A DNA stretch of 64,000 nt from Companilactobacillus tucceti DSM 20183 (GCF_001434665.1 NZ_AZDG01000004.1:1-64000), one strand, 5' to 3'; positions 18,789-26,855 are shown, numbered from the stretch's first letter. The notes: a model not told the origin generated them from the letters alone. Translations and numbers: made by a program.

Positions 18789-18842
18789 AGTTGACAAAAA
18801 TAACTAACGACATTATCATTAAAAAAGTTGCTTTTGTCAACT
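18789..18842. promoter_or_regulatory. Face-to-face promoters inside an inverted repeat
   Basis: The perfect inverted repeat AGTTGACAAAA (18789-18799) and TTTTGTCAACT (18832-18842) contains the -35 TTGACA of both divergent genes. Rightward: TTGACA (18791-18796), 17 bp, TATCAT (18814-18819). Leftward: TTGACA (18840-18835), 17 bp, GATAAT. The two promoters overlap, so a MarR protein bound at the repeat could block both. Confidence 0.7.
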
Positions 18843-18860
18843 AATTAGGAGGCGCATTTA

Positions 18861-20240
18861 ATGTCAAAAGAAACCAAGCTGTCACTGTGGATAGTCACCA
18901 TAGGAAGCTTTTTTGGAGTACTTAGTTCCACTCTAATGAGTACAGCCCTACCTTCCATTATGACAACTTTTGGAATTACTGCCTCATCTGGTCAATGGTT
19001 AACCAATGGTTATATTATGGTCAACGCCATTATGATACCGACGAGTGCCTTTTTAATGAAGCGGTTCTCATTTAGAAAACTTTATCTTCTGTTTTCTATA
19101 ATTTTTCTATTAGGAACAATTTTTGGTGCTTTTGCACAACAATACGTACTTTTAATTATTGGACGTATGATCCAAGCTATTGGTGCCGGAGTAATGATGC
19201 CACTAGTTAATGTTTTAGCCATGAGCGAGGCTTCAAAAAAATCTCGTGGTGCAATTATGGGAATAATTGGTTTAGCATTTAATTTTGCGCCGGTTGTTGG
19301 TCCAACACTTTCAGGATTTATCTTGTCACAATTTTCATGGAGATTTCTTTTTATCTTCGTAATACCTTTTACAGCAATAAATATTATTTTAGCAATTATG
19401 TACTTACCTGGACTGTCTAAGAAACAAGAGGTTTCATTCAATACTTTAGGACTAATTTTATCCAGTTTTGGATTACTATTTTTGTTATTTGGACTATCAA
19501 ATATCGGGACAACCAAGGCTCTATCTTTCCATGTTATCGGTGCAATAATAATTGGATTAATTATATTGGTTATTTTTGTCTTTACTCAAACAAAAGCTCA
19601 CAGTCCTTTTATTAACTTAAAGGTCTTTGGACGACAACAATATGATGTCGCAACAGTTATCAACATGTTATTAATGATAACTATGTACGGAAATACGATT
19701 ATCATCCCACTTCTAGTGCAAAACGTTATGCATTACAGTGCCTTAGTATCTGGATTGGTAATTTTACCAGGTGCTACTTCAACAGCAATTTTATCTCCGA
19801 TAAGTGGTCGCTTATACGATCGGTTTGGGATAAAAAGGTTAGTCGTTATTGGCTTAACCATCGATGTTATAGGTACAACGATGCAGTCCTTTGTTACTAA
19901 AGACACTTCGATTTTGACGGTAACTTTTGGACAATTTGTTAGACAATTAGGGCTTGTTTTAGTGCTCATCCCTATTCAAACCCACGCTCTATCTTCAGTT
20001 CCAAGTATGATGATCTCTGATGCGGTAGCTTTATTTAATACTTTAAGACAAGTCGCTGCTTCAGTAGGTACAGCTATTTTAGTTGGAATTATCAGTGTGA
20101 CTGAAAACTTAATACCCGGTCATCATCTAGTAGGTGAACTGAGTGGTATCAAAGTAGGATTCGTAGTCTCGATCGGTATGATTTTACTCTGTTTAGTCAT
20201 GACTATTTGGTTAAAATCTGAAAACTCATATGAACAATAA
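18861..20240 (+). CDS. MFS multidrug exporter, DHA2 (EmrB/QacA) family
   Basis: A 459-aa membrane protein with at least 12 and probably 14 hydrophobic segments. Family marks are LMSTALPSIMTTFGI in the first helix, LIIGRMIQAIGAGVMMPLVN, and the antiporter motif C region AFNFAPVVGPTLSGFIL. It probably exports lipophilic drugs by proton antiport. AGGAGG precedes the ATG. Control by the adjacent MarR gene is inferred from the shared operator. Confidence 0.88.
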   Translation: MSKETKLSLWIVTIGSFFGVLSSTLMSTALPSIMTTFGITASSGQWLTNGYIMVNAIMIPTSAFLMKRFSFRKLYLLFSIIFLLGTIFGAFAQQYVLLIIGRMIQAIGAGVMMPLVNVLAMSEASKKSRGAIMGIIGLAFNFAPVVGPTLSGFILSQFSWRFLFIFVIPFTAINIILAIMYLPGLSKKQEVSFNTLGLILSSFGLLFLLFGLSNIGTTKALSFHVIGAIIIGLIILVIFVFTQTKAHSPFINLKVFGRQQYDVATVINMLLMITMYGNTIIIPLLVQNVMHYSALVSGLVILPGATSTAILSPISGRLYDRFGIKRLVVIGLTIDVIGTTMQSFVTKDTSILTVTFGQFVRQLGLVLVLIPIQTHALSSVPSMMISDAVALFNTLRQVAASVGTAILVGIISVTENLIPGHHLVGELSGIKVGFVVSIGMILLCLVMTIWLKSENSYEQ

Positions 20241-20299
20241 ATTAATTGAATACAAAAAATACACGAAATTAGAACAAAACTATTTTCTCTTTAAAAAAA

Positions 20300-20329
20300 C
20301 TAGGGCTGTGACATATGTCATAGCCCTAG
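20300..20329 (-). terminator. Palindromic terminator downstream of F3 copy 2
   Basis: A 30-base palindrome (CTAGGGCTGTGACAT paired with ATGTCATAGCCCTAG, one G-T pair) is followed on the reverse strand by seven T residues. On the reverse strand the order is degV stop, F3 element, then this hairpin. It may also serve the MFS gene weakly from the other side. Confidence 0.75.
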
Positions 20330-20335
20330 TTTACA

Positions 20336-20474
20336 TTTCCGAACTTTTTATAGCCTAAACGTGTAACAAAAGGCTGCAACCTCCACATAGTTACGAACCA
20401 CGAATGATTGATAGTACCAATCATTCGTGATTCTAGACTATGTTCCGGTGGCAAAACGCCTTTTGTCCCACTCT
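20336..20474 (-). repeat. F3 structured 3' repeat, copy 2
   Basis: An F3 element reading on the reverse strand from AGAGTGGGAC (20474), 12 bases past the degV stop. It has the conserved GGCTGCAACCTCCACATAG segment, the inner CACGAATGATTG/CAATCATTCGTG hairpin and the outer AAAAGGC/GCCTTTT stem. The distal end CACGTTTAGGCTATAAAAA matches that of the other F3 copies and resembles the F2 end. Confidence 0.78.
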
Positions 20475-20485
20475 CATGGATTTTT

Positions 20486-21352
20486 TTAAATCATTGTCTG
20501 CCAATCACGACTCCATAAAATTCCCATAGTTTTTTCACCAGTATGAACACTGATTGAAGGTCCTAAATGACTAACGGTCACACGAACACCAGGAAATGTT
20601 TCATGTAATTCGTCGACCCAAGCTTCTGACAAGACATCATTATTAGCATCAATTACAGTCGCATGGACTTTATAATCTACTTGCTCTAAATTCTTTTGTA
20701 ATTCTAACAACATTAATCTCAAGCAATGTTTCATCGTACGTTCCTTACCGATTGCGATTATCTTTCCTTCTTTGTTGAAAGTAAGTAAAGGCTTGATATT
20801 TAAGAGATTTCCAATAACAGCAGAACGATTGCTCAATCGTCCTGTACGCATTAAATGCTTTAAATCATCAACCGCAAAATATACATCAGTTGTGGATCTT
20901 AATTCCTCTAACTTAGGTACGATTTCTTCTGCTTCCTTACCTTCTGCAACTAGTGCTCCGGCTAATAAACAAAGATTGGCCTCTCCAGCACTAGCAGCTA
21001 ATGAATCCACAGGAAAAACCTTTGCTCGTGTATAACTTTTACAAAACATGCGTAAATTATCCATAAAAGAAGTTATTCCACTGGATAAATGAATAGAAAT
21101 AATCTTATCCACACCACTATCCACTAACTTGTCATAAGCTTCTTCAATTTGTCCCATTGAAACTTGTGAAGTTGTTGGTAACTCTTTTTCATTTTTTAAA
21201 TAGTCATAAAAAGTGTCCAAGTCTAACTCTTCAGTTTCCTTGTATGGCTTTCCATCTAAAATCACTGTAACTGGTAAAACAGTAATATTATACTTTTCAA
21301 TTTGTTCAGGTGTTAAGTATGCTGCTGTATCTGTCACAACTGCCGTTGTCAT
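20486..21352 (-). CDS. DegV family fatty-acid-binding protein
   Basis: A 288-aa DegV/FakB-type protein. Such proteins bind a fatty acid and can present it to a FakA kinase. The N-terminal VVTDTAAYLTPEQ and the IHLSSGITSF segment (about 83-92) hold the family's conserved Ser/Thr-rich lipid-binding residues, and HLMRTGRLSNRSAVIGNLL is the central signature. No fakA is visible here. GAGG precedes the start, and the gene is monocistronic, followed by F3 copy 2 and a terminator. Confidence 0.9.
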   Translation of the reverse strand: MTTAVVTDTAAYLTPEQIEKYNITVLPVTVILDGKPYKETEELDLDTFYDYLKNEKELPTTSQVSMGQIEEAYDKLVDSGVDKIISIHLSSGITSFMDNLRMFCKSYTRAKVFPVDSLAASAGEANLCLLAGALVAEGKEAEEIVPKLEELRSTTDVYFAVDDLKHLMRTGRLSNRSAVIGNLLNIKPLLTFNKEGKIIAIGKERTMKHCLRLMLLELQKNLEQVDYKVHATVIDANNDVLSEAWVDELHETFPGVRVTVSHLGPSISVHTGEKTMGILWSRDWQTMI

Positions 21353-21457
21353 AGATTGTCCTCGTTCCTTATATCAAATTTTTGTACGATTATAGTGCTT
21401 AAAGCATACCACAAAAACACTTTTTTCTAGACTAAAAATAATTAGTTTAATTAATTT

Positions 21458-21769
21458 TTACCACAATTTTGCTGCTATCAGTCCACCCCAACCATGACCA
21501 AATTTTGATAAGGCTAATTTCCTCAACTGTCGATAAACTTTCATAGATTCATCAGAAAAATGGTAGTCATTTTGTGAAAGTGCAATAAAGTTTCTATCTA
21601 ATTCGTCAAGTGCATCTGGTATTTCTTTTACTCTCATAGAAATTTTTTCAGGTTTATTGATCACGCTATACGCAATGAAGACAAAGTTCTTTGCATCTTT
21701 ATTATCTAAAGTAGAATTTAATTCATTTAAAAGATTATTTATCAAATCTAGTTTTGCTTCTTTTTTCAT
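21458..21769 (-). CDS. Orphan bacteriocin immunity-like protein
   Basis: A 103-aa mostly helical cytoplasmic protein. Size, charge distribution and the pattern of four amphipathic helices resemble enterocin A-type immunity proteins, which protect a producer from class IIa bacteriocins. The C-terminal KFGHGWGGLIAAKLW is unusual. No bacteriocin precursor, exporter or histidine kinase lies nearby, so it would be an orphan. GGGAGACGAG precedes the ATG. The family call is moderate, from resemblance only. Confidence 0.55.
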   Translation of the reverse strand: MKKEAKLDLINNLLNELNSTLDNKDAKNFVFIAYSVINKPEKISMRVKEIPDALDELDRNFIALSQNDYHFSDESMKVYRQLRKLALSKFGHGWGGLIAAKLW

Positions 21770-21945
21770 ACTTATCTCGTCTCCCTTATGAACAACTAAA
21801 TACTACTTTATTCCTTTATAAATATTATCATGATTGGCTCTTCGTCAAATAGCAGGATTTTACAATTCTAATCTTTATTAGATAATTTTAATACCTATAC
21901 CAATTCTACTCAAAAACTGATTTAACAGAAATTTTATGATTTTTA

Positions 21946-21975
21946 TTGACAATATTATCTAACAAGACTTATTAT
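21946..21975 (+). promoter_or_regulatory. Promoter of the BCAA leader-bcaT-hicD operon
   Basis: TTGACA (21946-21951), an 18-bp spacer and TATTAT (21970-21975) form a good sigma-A promoter. The predicted start, near 21982, is about 40 bases upstream of the leader peptide ATG. Confidence 0.65.
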
Positions 21976-22023
21976 GTGTCTAACTTAATTTTAATCATTT
22001 TCTAATCAAAGGAGGTACTAATC

Positions 22024-22119
22024 ATGATGCTATCAATTATTATTTTAATTATTGTGTTAGTCATTATTAAAAATATCAACTTGCATTCTAGTTGTACCTT
22101 CATTGGAGAATCTTTCTAA
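22024..22119 (+). CDS. Ile/Leu/Val-codon leader peptide (31 aa)
   Basis: A short ORF with a consensus ribosome binding site, AAAGGAGG (22008-22015). After MMLS the peptide reads IIILIIVLVII: eleven consecutive Ile, Leu or Val codons (22036-22068). It sits between a good promoter and an intrinsic terminator upstream of the branched-chain aminotransferase gene. The arrangement is a classic ilv-type leader peptide for ribosome-mediated attenuation. The short hydrophobic peptide could also be read as a membrane peptide, but the competing RNA structures argue for a leader. Confidence 0.8.
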   Translation: MMLSIIILIIVLVIIKNINLHSSCTFIGESF

Positions 22120-22188
22120 TTCTCTATTGATCGGAAAACCAGGGAATGACCAAGTTGATATTTATTCAACTTGGTCATTTTTTCTTTT
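22071..22188 (+). promoter_or_regulatory. Branched-chain amino acid attenuator
   Basis: AAATATCAACTTG (22071-22083), which directly follows the Ile/Leu/Val codons, is perfectly complementary over 13 bases to CAAGTTGATATTT (22151-22163). The latter includes the 5' arm of the terminator. If a ribosome stalls upstream in the Ile/Leu/Val run, the first segment is free to pair and disrupt the terminator; if it runs to the stop codon, the terminator can form. A GAGAA/TTCTC hairpin around the leader stop codon may add a pause. Confidence 0.78.
22147..22188 (+). terminator. Attenuator terminator before bcaT
   Basis: The stem TGACCAAGTTGA (22147-22158) and TCAACTTGGTCA (22166-22177), with a seven-base loop, is followed by TTTTTTCTTTT. 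It ends 33 bases before the bcaT start. Confidence 0.9.
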
Positions 22189-22221
22189 AAATTAAGAACA
22201 CACTTAAGGAGATAATTGTAT

Positions 22222-23253
22222 ATGGCAAAAGCAGATGCATCAAAACTAGATTGGAATAACTTAGGATTCGCATATATGGACTTACCTTTTCGATTCCTTG
22301 CAACTTGGAAAGATGGCAAATGGTCAGATGGAGAACTAACTGAAGATAATACTTTACATATCAGTGAGGCTTCAACTATTTTGCATTATGGCCAAGGTGC
22401 TTTTGAAGGGTTAAAAGCCTATAGAACACCCGAAGATAAGATTCAATTATTCCGTCCCGATCAAAACGCAAAAAGATTCCACAATTCTTGTGAAAGATTA
22501 TTAATGCCAGCTTTCCCAGAAGATAAATTTGTCGAAGCTGTTAAAAAGGTCGTCAAAGCAAACGCTGATTTTGTACCTCCATATGGTACAGGAGGAACAT
22601 TATATATTCGTCCATTAATGATCGGTGTTGGTGATCAAATTGGTGTAAGTCCCGCCCCAGAATATCTCTTCACAGTTTTTGCACAACCGGTTGGTGCATA
22701 CTTCAAAGGTGGCATGACTCCAATGAACTTTACAACTTCACAATATGATCGTGCAGCTCACAAAGGAACTGGTGAAGCCAAAGTTGGTGGAAATTACGCA
22801 GCTAGTCTTTTGCCACATCAAAATGCATCTCAAAAAGGATTTGCAGATTGTGTTTATTTAGATCCTGTTGAACATAGAAAAATTGAAGAAGCTGGTGCAG
22901 CTAACTTCTTTGGTATCACAAAAGATGATGTTTTTGTCACTCCTAAATCCCCTTCAATTCTACCTAGTGTTACAAAGTATTCACTACTTTGGTTAGCAGA
23001 ACACAGACTAGGTTTAGGTACAGAACAAGGCGATGTCTACATTGACCAATTAGATAGATTTAAAGAAGCCGGTGCTTGTGGTACTGCCGCTGTTATCGCC
23101 CCAATTGGTGGTATTGAACATAACGGTGATCTACACGTCTTCTACAGTGAGACAGAAGTAGGTCCAGTTACACAAAAACTCTACGATGAATTAACTGGAA
23201 TTCAATTTGGTACCGTAGAAGCACCAGAAAATTGGGTACAACAAGTAGACTAA
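22222..23253 (+). CDS. ilvE: Branched-chain amino acid aminotransferase
   Basis: A 343-aa fold-type IV PLP enzyme. It interconverts Leu, Ile and Val with their 2-keto acids, using glutamate and 2-oxoglutarate. Landmarks are HYGQGAFEGLKAYR, LYIRPLMIG, the PLP lysine region GTGEAKVGGNYAASLLPH (Lys about 189) and the C-terminal GTAAVIAPIGGI. The start is ATG 22222, with AAGGAG 10 bases upstream; the in-frame TTG at 22216 is unlikely. It is controlled by the leader attenuator and cotranscribed with the hydroxy-acid dehydrogenase 18 bases downstream. Confidence 0.93.
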   Translation: MAKADASKLDWNNLGFAYMDLPFRFLATWKDGKWSDGELTEDNTLHISEASTILHYGQGAFEGLKAYRTPEDKIQLFRPDQNAKRFHNSCERLLMPAFPEDKFVEAVKKVVKANADFVPPYGTGGTLYIRPLMIGVGDQIGVSPAPEYLFTVFAQPVGAYFKGGMTPMNFTTSQYDRAAHKGTGEAKVGGNYAASLLPHQNASQKGFADCVYLDPVEHRKIEEAGAANFFGITKDDVFVTPKSPSILPSVTKYSLLWLAEHRLGLGTEQGDVYIDQLDRFKEAGACGTAAVIAPIGGIEHNGDLHVFYSETEVGPVTQKLYDELTGIQFGTVEAPENWVQQVD

Positions 23254-23271
23254 TAAAAGGGGATAATTATT

Positions 23272-24204
23272 ATGAGAAAATTTGGAGTTATCGGAGTAGG
23301 ACACGTAGGTGTTACAGTCGCATATACATTAGTTACTAAGGGAATCGCTGACGAATTAGTTTTGATCGACAAAAACGAAAAATTGGCAGTAGCTGAACAA
23401 TTAGACTTACAAGATTGTCAGGCAAGACTAGACACAACAACTAAAATTAAAGTTCAAGATTATAGTGAATTAAAAGATGCTGATGTTTTGTTTGTCACTG
23501 CTGGAAATATTCATGCCCTAGATAATAATTCAGGAAATCGCTGGGTTGAATTTGAATATACTAGAGAAATCGTCAAAGATATTGCACCTAAAATTGCTAA
23601 ATCCGGATTCAACGGCGTTTTGGTTGATACGATGAATCCTTGCGACGCAATTGCTCAATACCTCCAAAAAGAAGCTGGTTTTACTTCTGAACAATGTTTA
23701 GCAACTGGAACATTTCTTGATACAGCAAGAATGCAACGTGTCGTTGCTGAACAGTTTGGAACTAATTCTAAAAACGTTGGCGGTTATGTTTTAGGAGAAC
23801 ATGGTGAATCACAATTTGTTGCATGGTCCACAGTTACAGTTAATAATCATCCCCTAAAAGAATATGCAAAGGCAAAAGGAAAAGAATTAGATTTAAATGA
23901 TCTTGAAGATGAAATCAGACATGGCGGCTGGGCTATCCACTCCGGGAAGGGATACACAAGTTTTGGAATCGGAACTTGTGCTGTTAAATTAGCTCAATCT
24001 GTAATCTCAGATGCACAGCTTGAATGTCCAGTTTCTACATATAATAAGAAATACGATACATACTTAGGTCAACCTGCTGTTGTTGGAAAAGGTGGAGTTC
24101 AATATGTTAATGAACTACATCTAACTGACGAAGAGGAAGCCAAATTCAAAAATTCTGCTAATACAATTAAAGAAAAGTTTGCCACAATGTATGAGAGAGC
24201 ATAA
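23272..24204 (+). CDS. L-2-hydroxyisocaproate dehydrogenase (LDH/MDH family)
   Basis: A 310-aa NAD-dependent 2-hydroxyacid dehydrogenase. It has the Rossmann GVGHVGVTVA motif, the active-site region GTFLDTARMQR and catalytic His in LGEHGESQFVAWS. These segments resemble the L-HicDH of heterofermentative lactobacilli more than lactate dehydrogenase. It would interconvert 2-ketoisocaproate-type acids and 2-hydroxy acids such as 2-hydroxyisocaproate. Pairing with the aminotransferase links hydroxy acids, keto acids and branched-chain amino acids. GGGG precedes the start. Confidence 0.82.
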   Translation: MRKFGVIGVGHVGVTVAYTLVTKGIADELVLIDKNEKLAVAEQLDLQDCQARLDTTTKIKVQDYSELKDADVLFVTAGNIHALDNNSGNRWVEFEYTREIVKDIAPKIAKSGFNGVLVDTMNPCDAIAQYLQKEAGFTSEQCLATGTFLDTARMQRVVAEQFGTNSKNVGGYVLGEHGESQFVAWSTVTVNNHPLKEYAKAKGKELDLNDLEDEIRHGGWAIHSGKGYTSFGIGTCAVKLAQSVISDAQLECPVSTYNKKYDTYLGQPAVVGKGGVQYVNELHLTDEEEAKFKNSANTIKEKFATMYERA

Positions 24205-24249
24205 AAAGGCGGTTAGCTCTTGAGCATTGTCTAGGATAATGTTAATGGT

Positions 24250-24424
24250 GGTCGGCTTCCGATATCGAGTAATTCCACCTGTTGTGTGACCGACTTCAGC
24301 CAAGGTCTGAAGTCTCGATTCTAAACTTTGCAAAAATCGCAAATTTTAGAATCGTCAGTGGAGTAAGAACGCAAGCGTTCAACTCCTCTTTCACAACTGG
24401 TTCCATTACTCGATATCTCCAGCT
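24250..24424 (+). repeat. F1 structured 3' repeat, copy C
   Basis: An F1 element downstream of and in sense with the hydroxy-acid dehydrogenase gene. The closing stem is GATATCGAGTAAT (24261-24273) with ATTACTCGATATC (24405-24417). Inside are hairpin GACTTCAG/CTGAAGTC, the core AAGTCTCGATTCTAAA with partner TTTTAGAATCGTC, and hairpin GAACGCAAGCGTTC. The arms differ from copies A, B and D but pair. A fragment resembling F2 (GTTAGCTCTTGAGCATT) lies just before it at 24211-24228. Confidence 0.75.
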
Positions 24425-24449
24425 TTTAGAATTTTGGTAATATATTAAA

Positions 24450-24506
24450 AGGGAGTTCTATAATTGTTATATTTTTTGTATAACAATTGTAGGGCTCTCT
24501 ATTTTT
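24450..24506. terminator. Bidirectional terminator between hicD and the flavodoxin gene
   Basis: A long stem pairs AATTGTTATA with TATAACAATT and extends to GGGAG with CTCTC. It is followed on the plus strand by ATTTTTAATTT and on the minus strand by CTTTTAATAT. It separates two convergent transcripts. Confidence 0.7.
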
Positions 24507-24521
24507 AATTTAACTTTTTTA

Positions 24522-25163
24522 TTATCTAAGCCAATCGCTGATTTGTTTATCAGAATGATCAACTTTATTTCCATCAACTACTAATGATGATGTAAAGGTA
24601 TTATTAATTGCTCCTTGTTGTTTGAGAATTTCTTTAACTACTTGAACGCTATCACCTTGACCATATCCACCTTCACTCATGAATGGAGCAATTTTCTTAC
24701 TGGATAATTGACTGCCGTAAGTGTTTAGAAATGAGTGCATTGGATGTGATAATGTCATTGCCCAAATTGGATATCCTAAGTAAACCGTTTTGTATTGGTC
24801 AAGATTAGGTAGTTCCATATTTAATTCTGGATAATCCATATTTTCACGTTCAAAATTTGCTCGTGACAATGTTTTTGGGTAATTACTTGGATAAGGGTCT
24901 TTCACGGTAATCTCTAAAATATCGGCATTAGTTTTCTTTGCAATTTTACTTGCCAACAATTCTGTACTACCTGATCTTGAAAAGTAAATAACGATATTCT
25001 TGGCTGAATCGGTTAACTTTCTAGTAGGATGGCTATTTTTATTAGTATCCATCCCATCAGAAATTGTTCCTGCACCATTACGCCAATCATTACTATTTTT
25101 TCCTAATTGATAAGCTGTGATTTTTTGACCATCAATTGTTGCATCTTGAAATTTATTATTCAA
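24522..25163 (-). CDS. Flavodoxin-domain protein with probable TTG start
   Basis: A 213-aa protein whose C-terminal part (about 55-213) is a flavodoxin-like domain: IVIYFSRSGSTELLASKIA is the FMN phosphate loop, with YLGYPIWAMTLSHPMHSFL and MSEGGYGQGD as later flavin contacts. The N-terminal about 50 residues are unassigned. The open frame reaches 25253, but that overlaps the upstream gene and has no site. TTG 25163 has GGGAG eight bases upstream and is the better start. Third gene of a redox operon under the LysR gene at 26856. Confidence 0.72.
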   Translation of the reverse strand: MNNKFQDATIDGQKITAYQLGKNSNDWRNGAGTISDGMDTNKNSHPTRKLTDSAKNIVIYFSRSGSTELLASKIAKKTNADILEITVKDPYPSNYPKTLSRANFERENMDYPELNMELPNLDQYKTVYLGYPIWAMTLSHPMHSFLNTYGSQLSSKKIAPFMSEGGYGQGDSVQVVKEILKQQGAINNTFTSSLVVDGNKVDHSDKQISDWLR

Positions 25164-25215
25164 TTTCTTATCTCCCAAAAGATTAAAAAATACCCACAGA
25201 TTTGTATCTTCATCT

Positions 25216-25863
25216 TTAATATACTGGTCTATCTTCACCTTGTGTGCCAGCATCAGCGATACCGACTGAATCGTTCTTCAAATAATCTGGATCAGCAACA
25301 ATTTTGACGATTACATCGGCCATACTTTGACGAGATCCAGAAACTCCAAGGTATTGTTCATTCTTGTGTGTGATTGCATATTTAACTTCATCACGATCAT
25401 TCAACCATGGAAAACGTAATGTTGTATATGTTAGACCTGATTCTTCAAGCAACTTATCAGCATTAATTGCTGCATCCAAGCCGCCTTTTACCATACTGTA
25501 GTTCCAACGACCAAATTCACCAGGGACTTCGTTATATAGACCTAATAAGCTTGATTCAATAACACGTTCAACTTTGTTTTCTTTCATAGCTTTAACAACA
25601 TTTTTAGTCATAGTGTTGTTACCATCATGGTCGACAAAAGAAATATAGACGATATCTTGGCCTTTCGTGGCGTTATTAACTGCTTCAAAATCCTTAACAT
25701 CACCATCAATCAAAGTAACATTTTTATTTGAGCCCAATTCCGCCAAACGATTACTATTACGTAAAAATAGTGTCAATTCAACATCTGGTTGTTCCTTTAG
25801 AATTCTATCTTCAACGATTCTTGCAATTTGTCCATTTGCACCTAGTACTAATACTTTTTTCAT
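25216..25863 (-). CDS. NAD(P)-binding SDR/NmrA-like oxidoreductase
   Basis: A 215-aa atypical short-chain dehydrogenase. It begins with the Rossmann motif VLVLGANGQIARIV (GxxGxxA) and carries IDGDVKDFEAV, VYISFVD and a late RFPWLNDRD segment as in NmrA-like proteins. It lacks a clear YxxxK pair, so it may act as a redox sensor or reductase on quinone-like substrates. GGAGAG precedes the start. It lies 14 bases after the aldo/keto reductase gene in one operon. Confidence 0.8.
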   Translation of the reverse strand: MKKVLVLGANGQIARIVEDRILKEQPDVELTLFLRNSNRLAELGSNKNVTLIDGDVKDFEAVNNATKGQDIVYISFVDHDGNNTMTKNVVKAMKENKVERVIESSLLGLYNEVPGEFGRWNYSMVKGGLDAAINADKLLEESGLTYTTLRFPWLNDRDEVKYAITHKNEQYLGVSGSRQSMADVIVKIVADPDYLKNDSVGIADAGTQGEDRPVY

Positions 25864-25877
25864 TTTTATCTCTCCAA

Positions 25878-26735
25878 TTATTTTAATTTAGCTAAACTTG
25901 TTCCAAAAATTTGTTCAATTGTTACTGGATCACGGTGGTCAAAGAATTGACTTTCACCTTTATCAAGACTATTCATAATATTCATATCATCATCGGTTAA
26001 TTTGAAATCAAAGACGTTGATATTTTCTTCCATACGATTTTTATGAACCGACTTAGGAATCACCACAATTCCACGTTGAAGCAACCATCTTAAAATAACT
26101 TGGCCATTAGATTTGTTATATTTGTCAGCAATTTCTTTGATAGTTTCGTTAGTGAAAATATCATGCTTACCTTCAGCAAATGGTGCCCAAGCTTCAACAC
26201 GAACATCTTCACTTTGATTGAATTCAACTTCTGAATTCTGTTGATACCAAGGATTAACTTCAATCTGGTTAATTACTGGTTTAATTTCATTTGATAATTC
26301 CAAGTTCTTCAATTGATCTGCATAGAAATTAGAAACACCAATTGCTCGAATTTTACCAGCTTTATAAGCTTCCTCTAAAGCATGCCATGCACCAGACACA
26401 TCTCCATAAGGTTGGTGCAATAAATATAGGTCTAGATAATCAACTCCAAGATTATTTAATGAAGTTTCGATACCTTTTTTTGCTCGTTCATAGTTGGCAT
26501 CTGATACCCAAAGTTTTGATGTGATGAACAATTCCTTACGATCAACTCCACTTCGTTTGATAGCACGTCCCACGGCAGATTCATTTTGATAAGCTGCGGC
26601 TGTATCAATTAATCTGTAACCTGAAGCAATTGCATCAACAACTGCTTGCTCACATTGTTCTAAGTCAGTTACTTGAAAAAAACCAAATCCTAATTGTGGC
26701 ATTTTGATTCCATTATTTAATTTCACTGTATCCAT
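25878..26735 (-). CDS. Aldo/keto reductase, diketogluconate reductase type
   Basis: A 285-aa NADPH-dependent reductase. Catalytic Asp and Tyr are in DTAAAYQNESAVG (about 45 and 50), Lys in FITSKLW (about 75), His in YLLLHQPYG (about 108), and IPKSVHKNRMEEN binds NADPH phosphate. The substrate is unknown; the family reduces small aldehydes and ketones. It is the first gene of the operon continuing with the SDR and flavodoxin genes. It is divergent from a LysR regulator across a palindromic operator. Confidence 0.88.
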   Translation of the reverse strand: MDTVKLNNGIKMPQLGFGFFQVTDLEQCEQAVVDAIASGYRLIDTAAAYQNESAVGRAIKRSGVDRKELFITSKLWVSDANYERAKKGIETSLNNLGVDYLDLYLLHQPYGDVSGAWHALEEAYKAGKIRAIGVSNFYADQLKNLELSNEIKPVINQIEVNPWYQQNSEVEFNQSEDVRVEAWAPFAEGKHDIFTNETIKEIADKYNKSNGQVILRWLLQRGIVVIPKSVHKNRMEENINVFDFKLTDDDMNIMNSLDKGESQFFDHRDPVTIEQIFGTSLAKLK

Positions 26736-26815
26736 ATCTGTTTACCTCTGCGTTTGATTTATGAGTTCATTATATGCAGGCCATGTATACTTGAAAATTA
26801 CTAGATAAACATGCT

Positions 26816-26836
26816 ACTATACGTCCAGCGTATAGT
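26816..26836. promoter_or_regulatory. LysR-type operator between the aldo/keto reductase and lysR
   Basis: The perfect inverted repeat ACTATACG-TCCAG-CGTATAGT lies 20 bases before the lysR start and 81 bases from the divergent reductase start. Its position and symmetry fit a LysR-type binding site for auto- and cross-regulation. Confidence 0.6.
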
Positions 26837-26855
26837 ACTTTAACGAGGTGATTTT

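Noticed and set aside
22024-22221. T-box riboswitch before bcaT
   Set aside because: No T-box consensus or specifier loop was found; the leader ORF and its terminator explain the region better.
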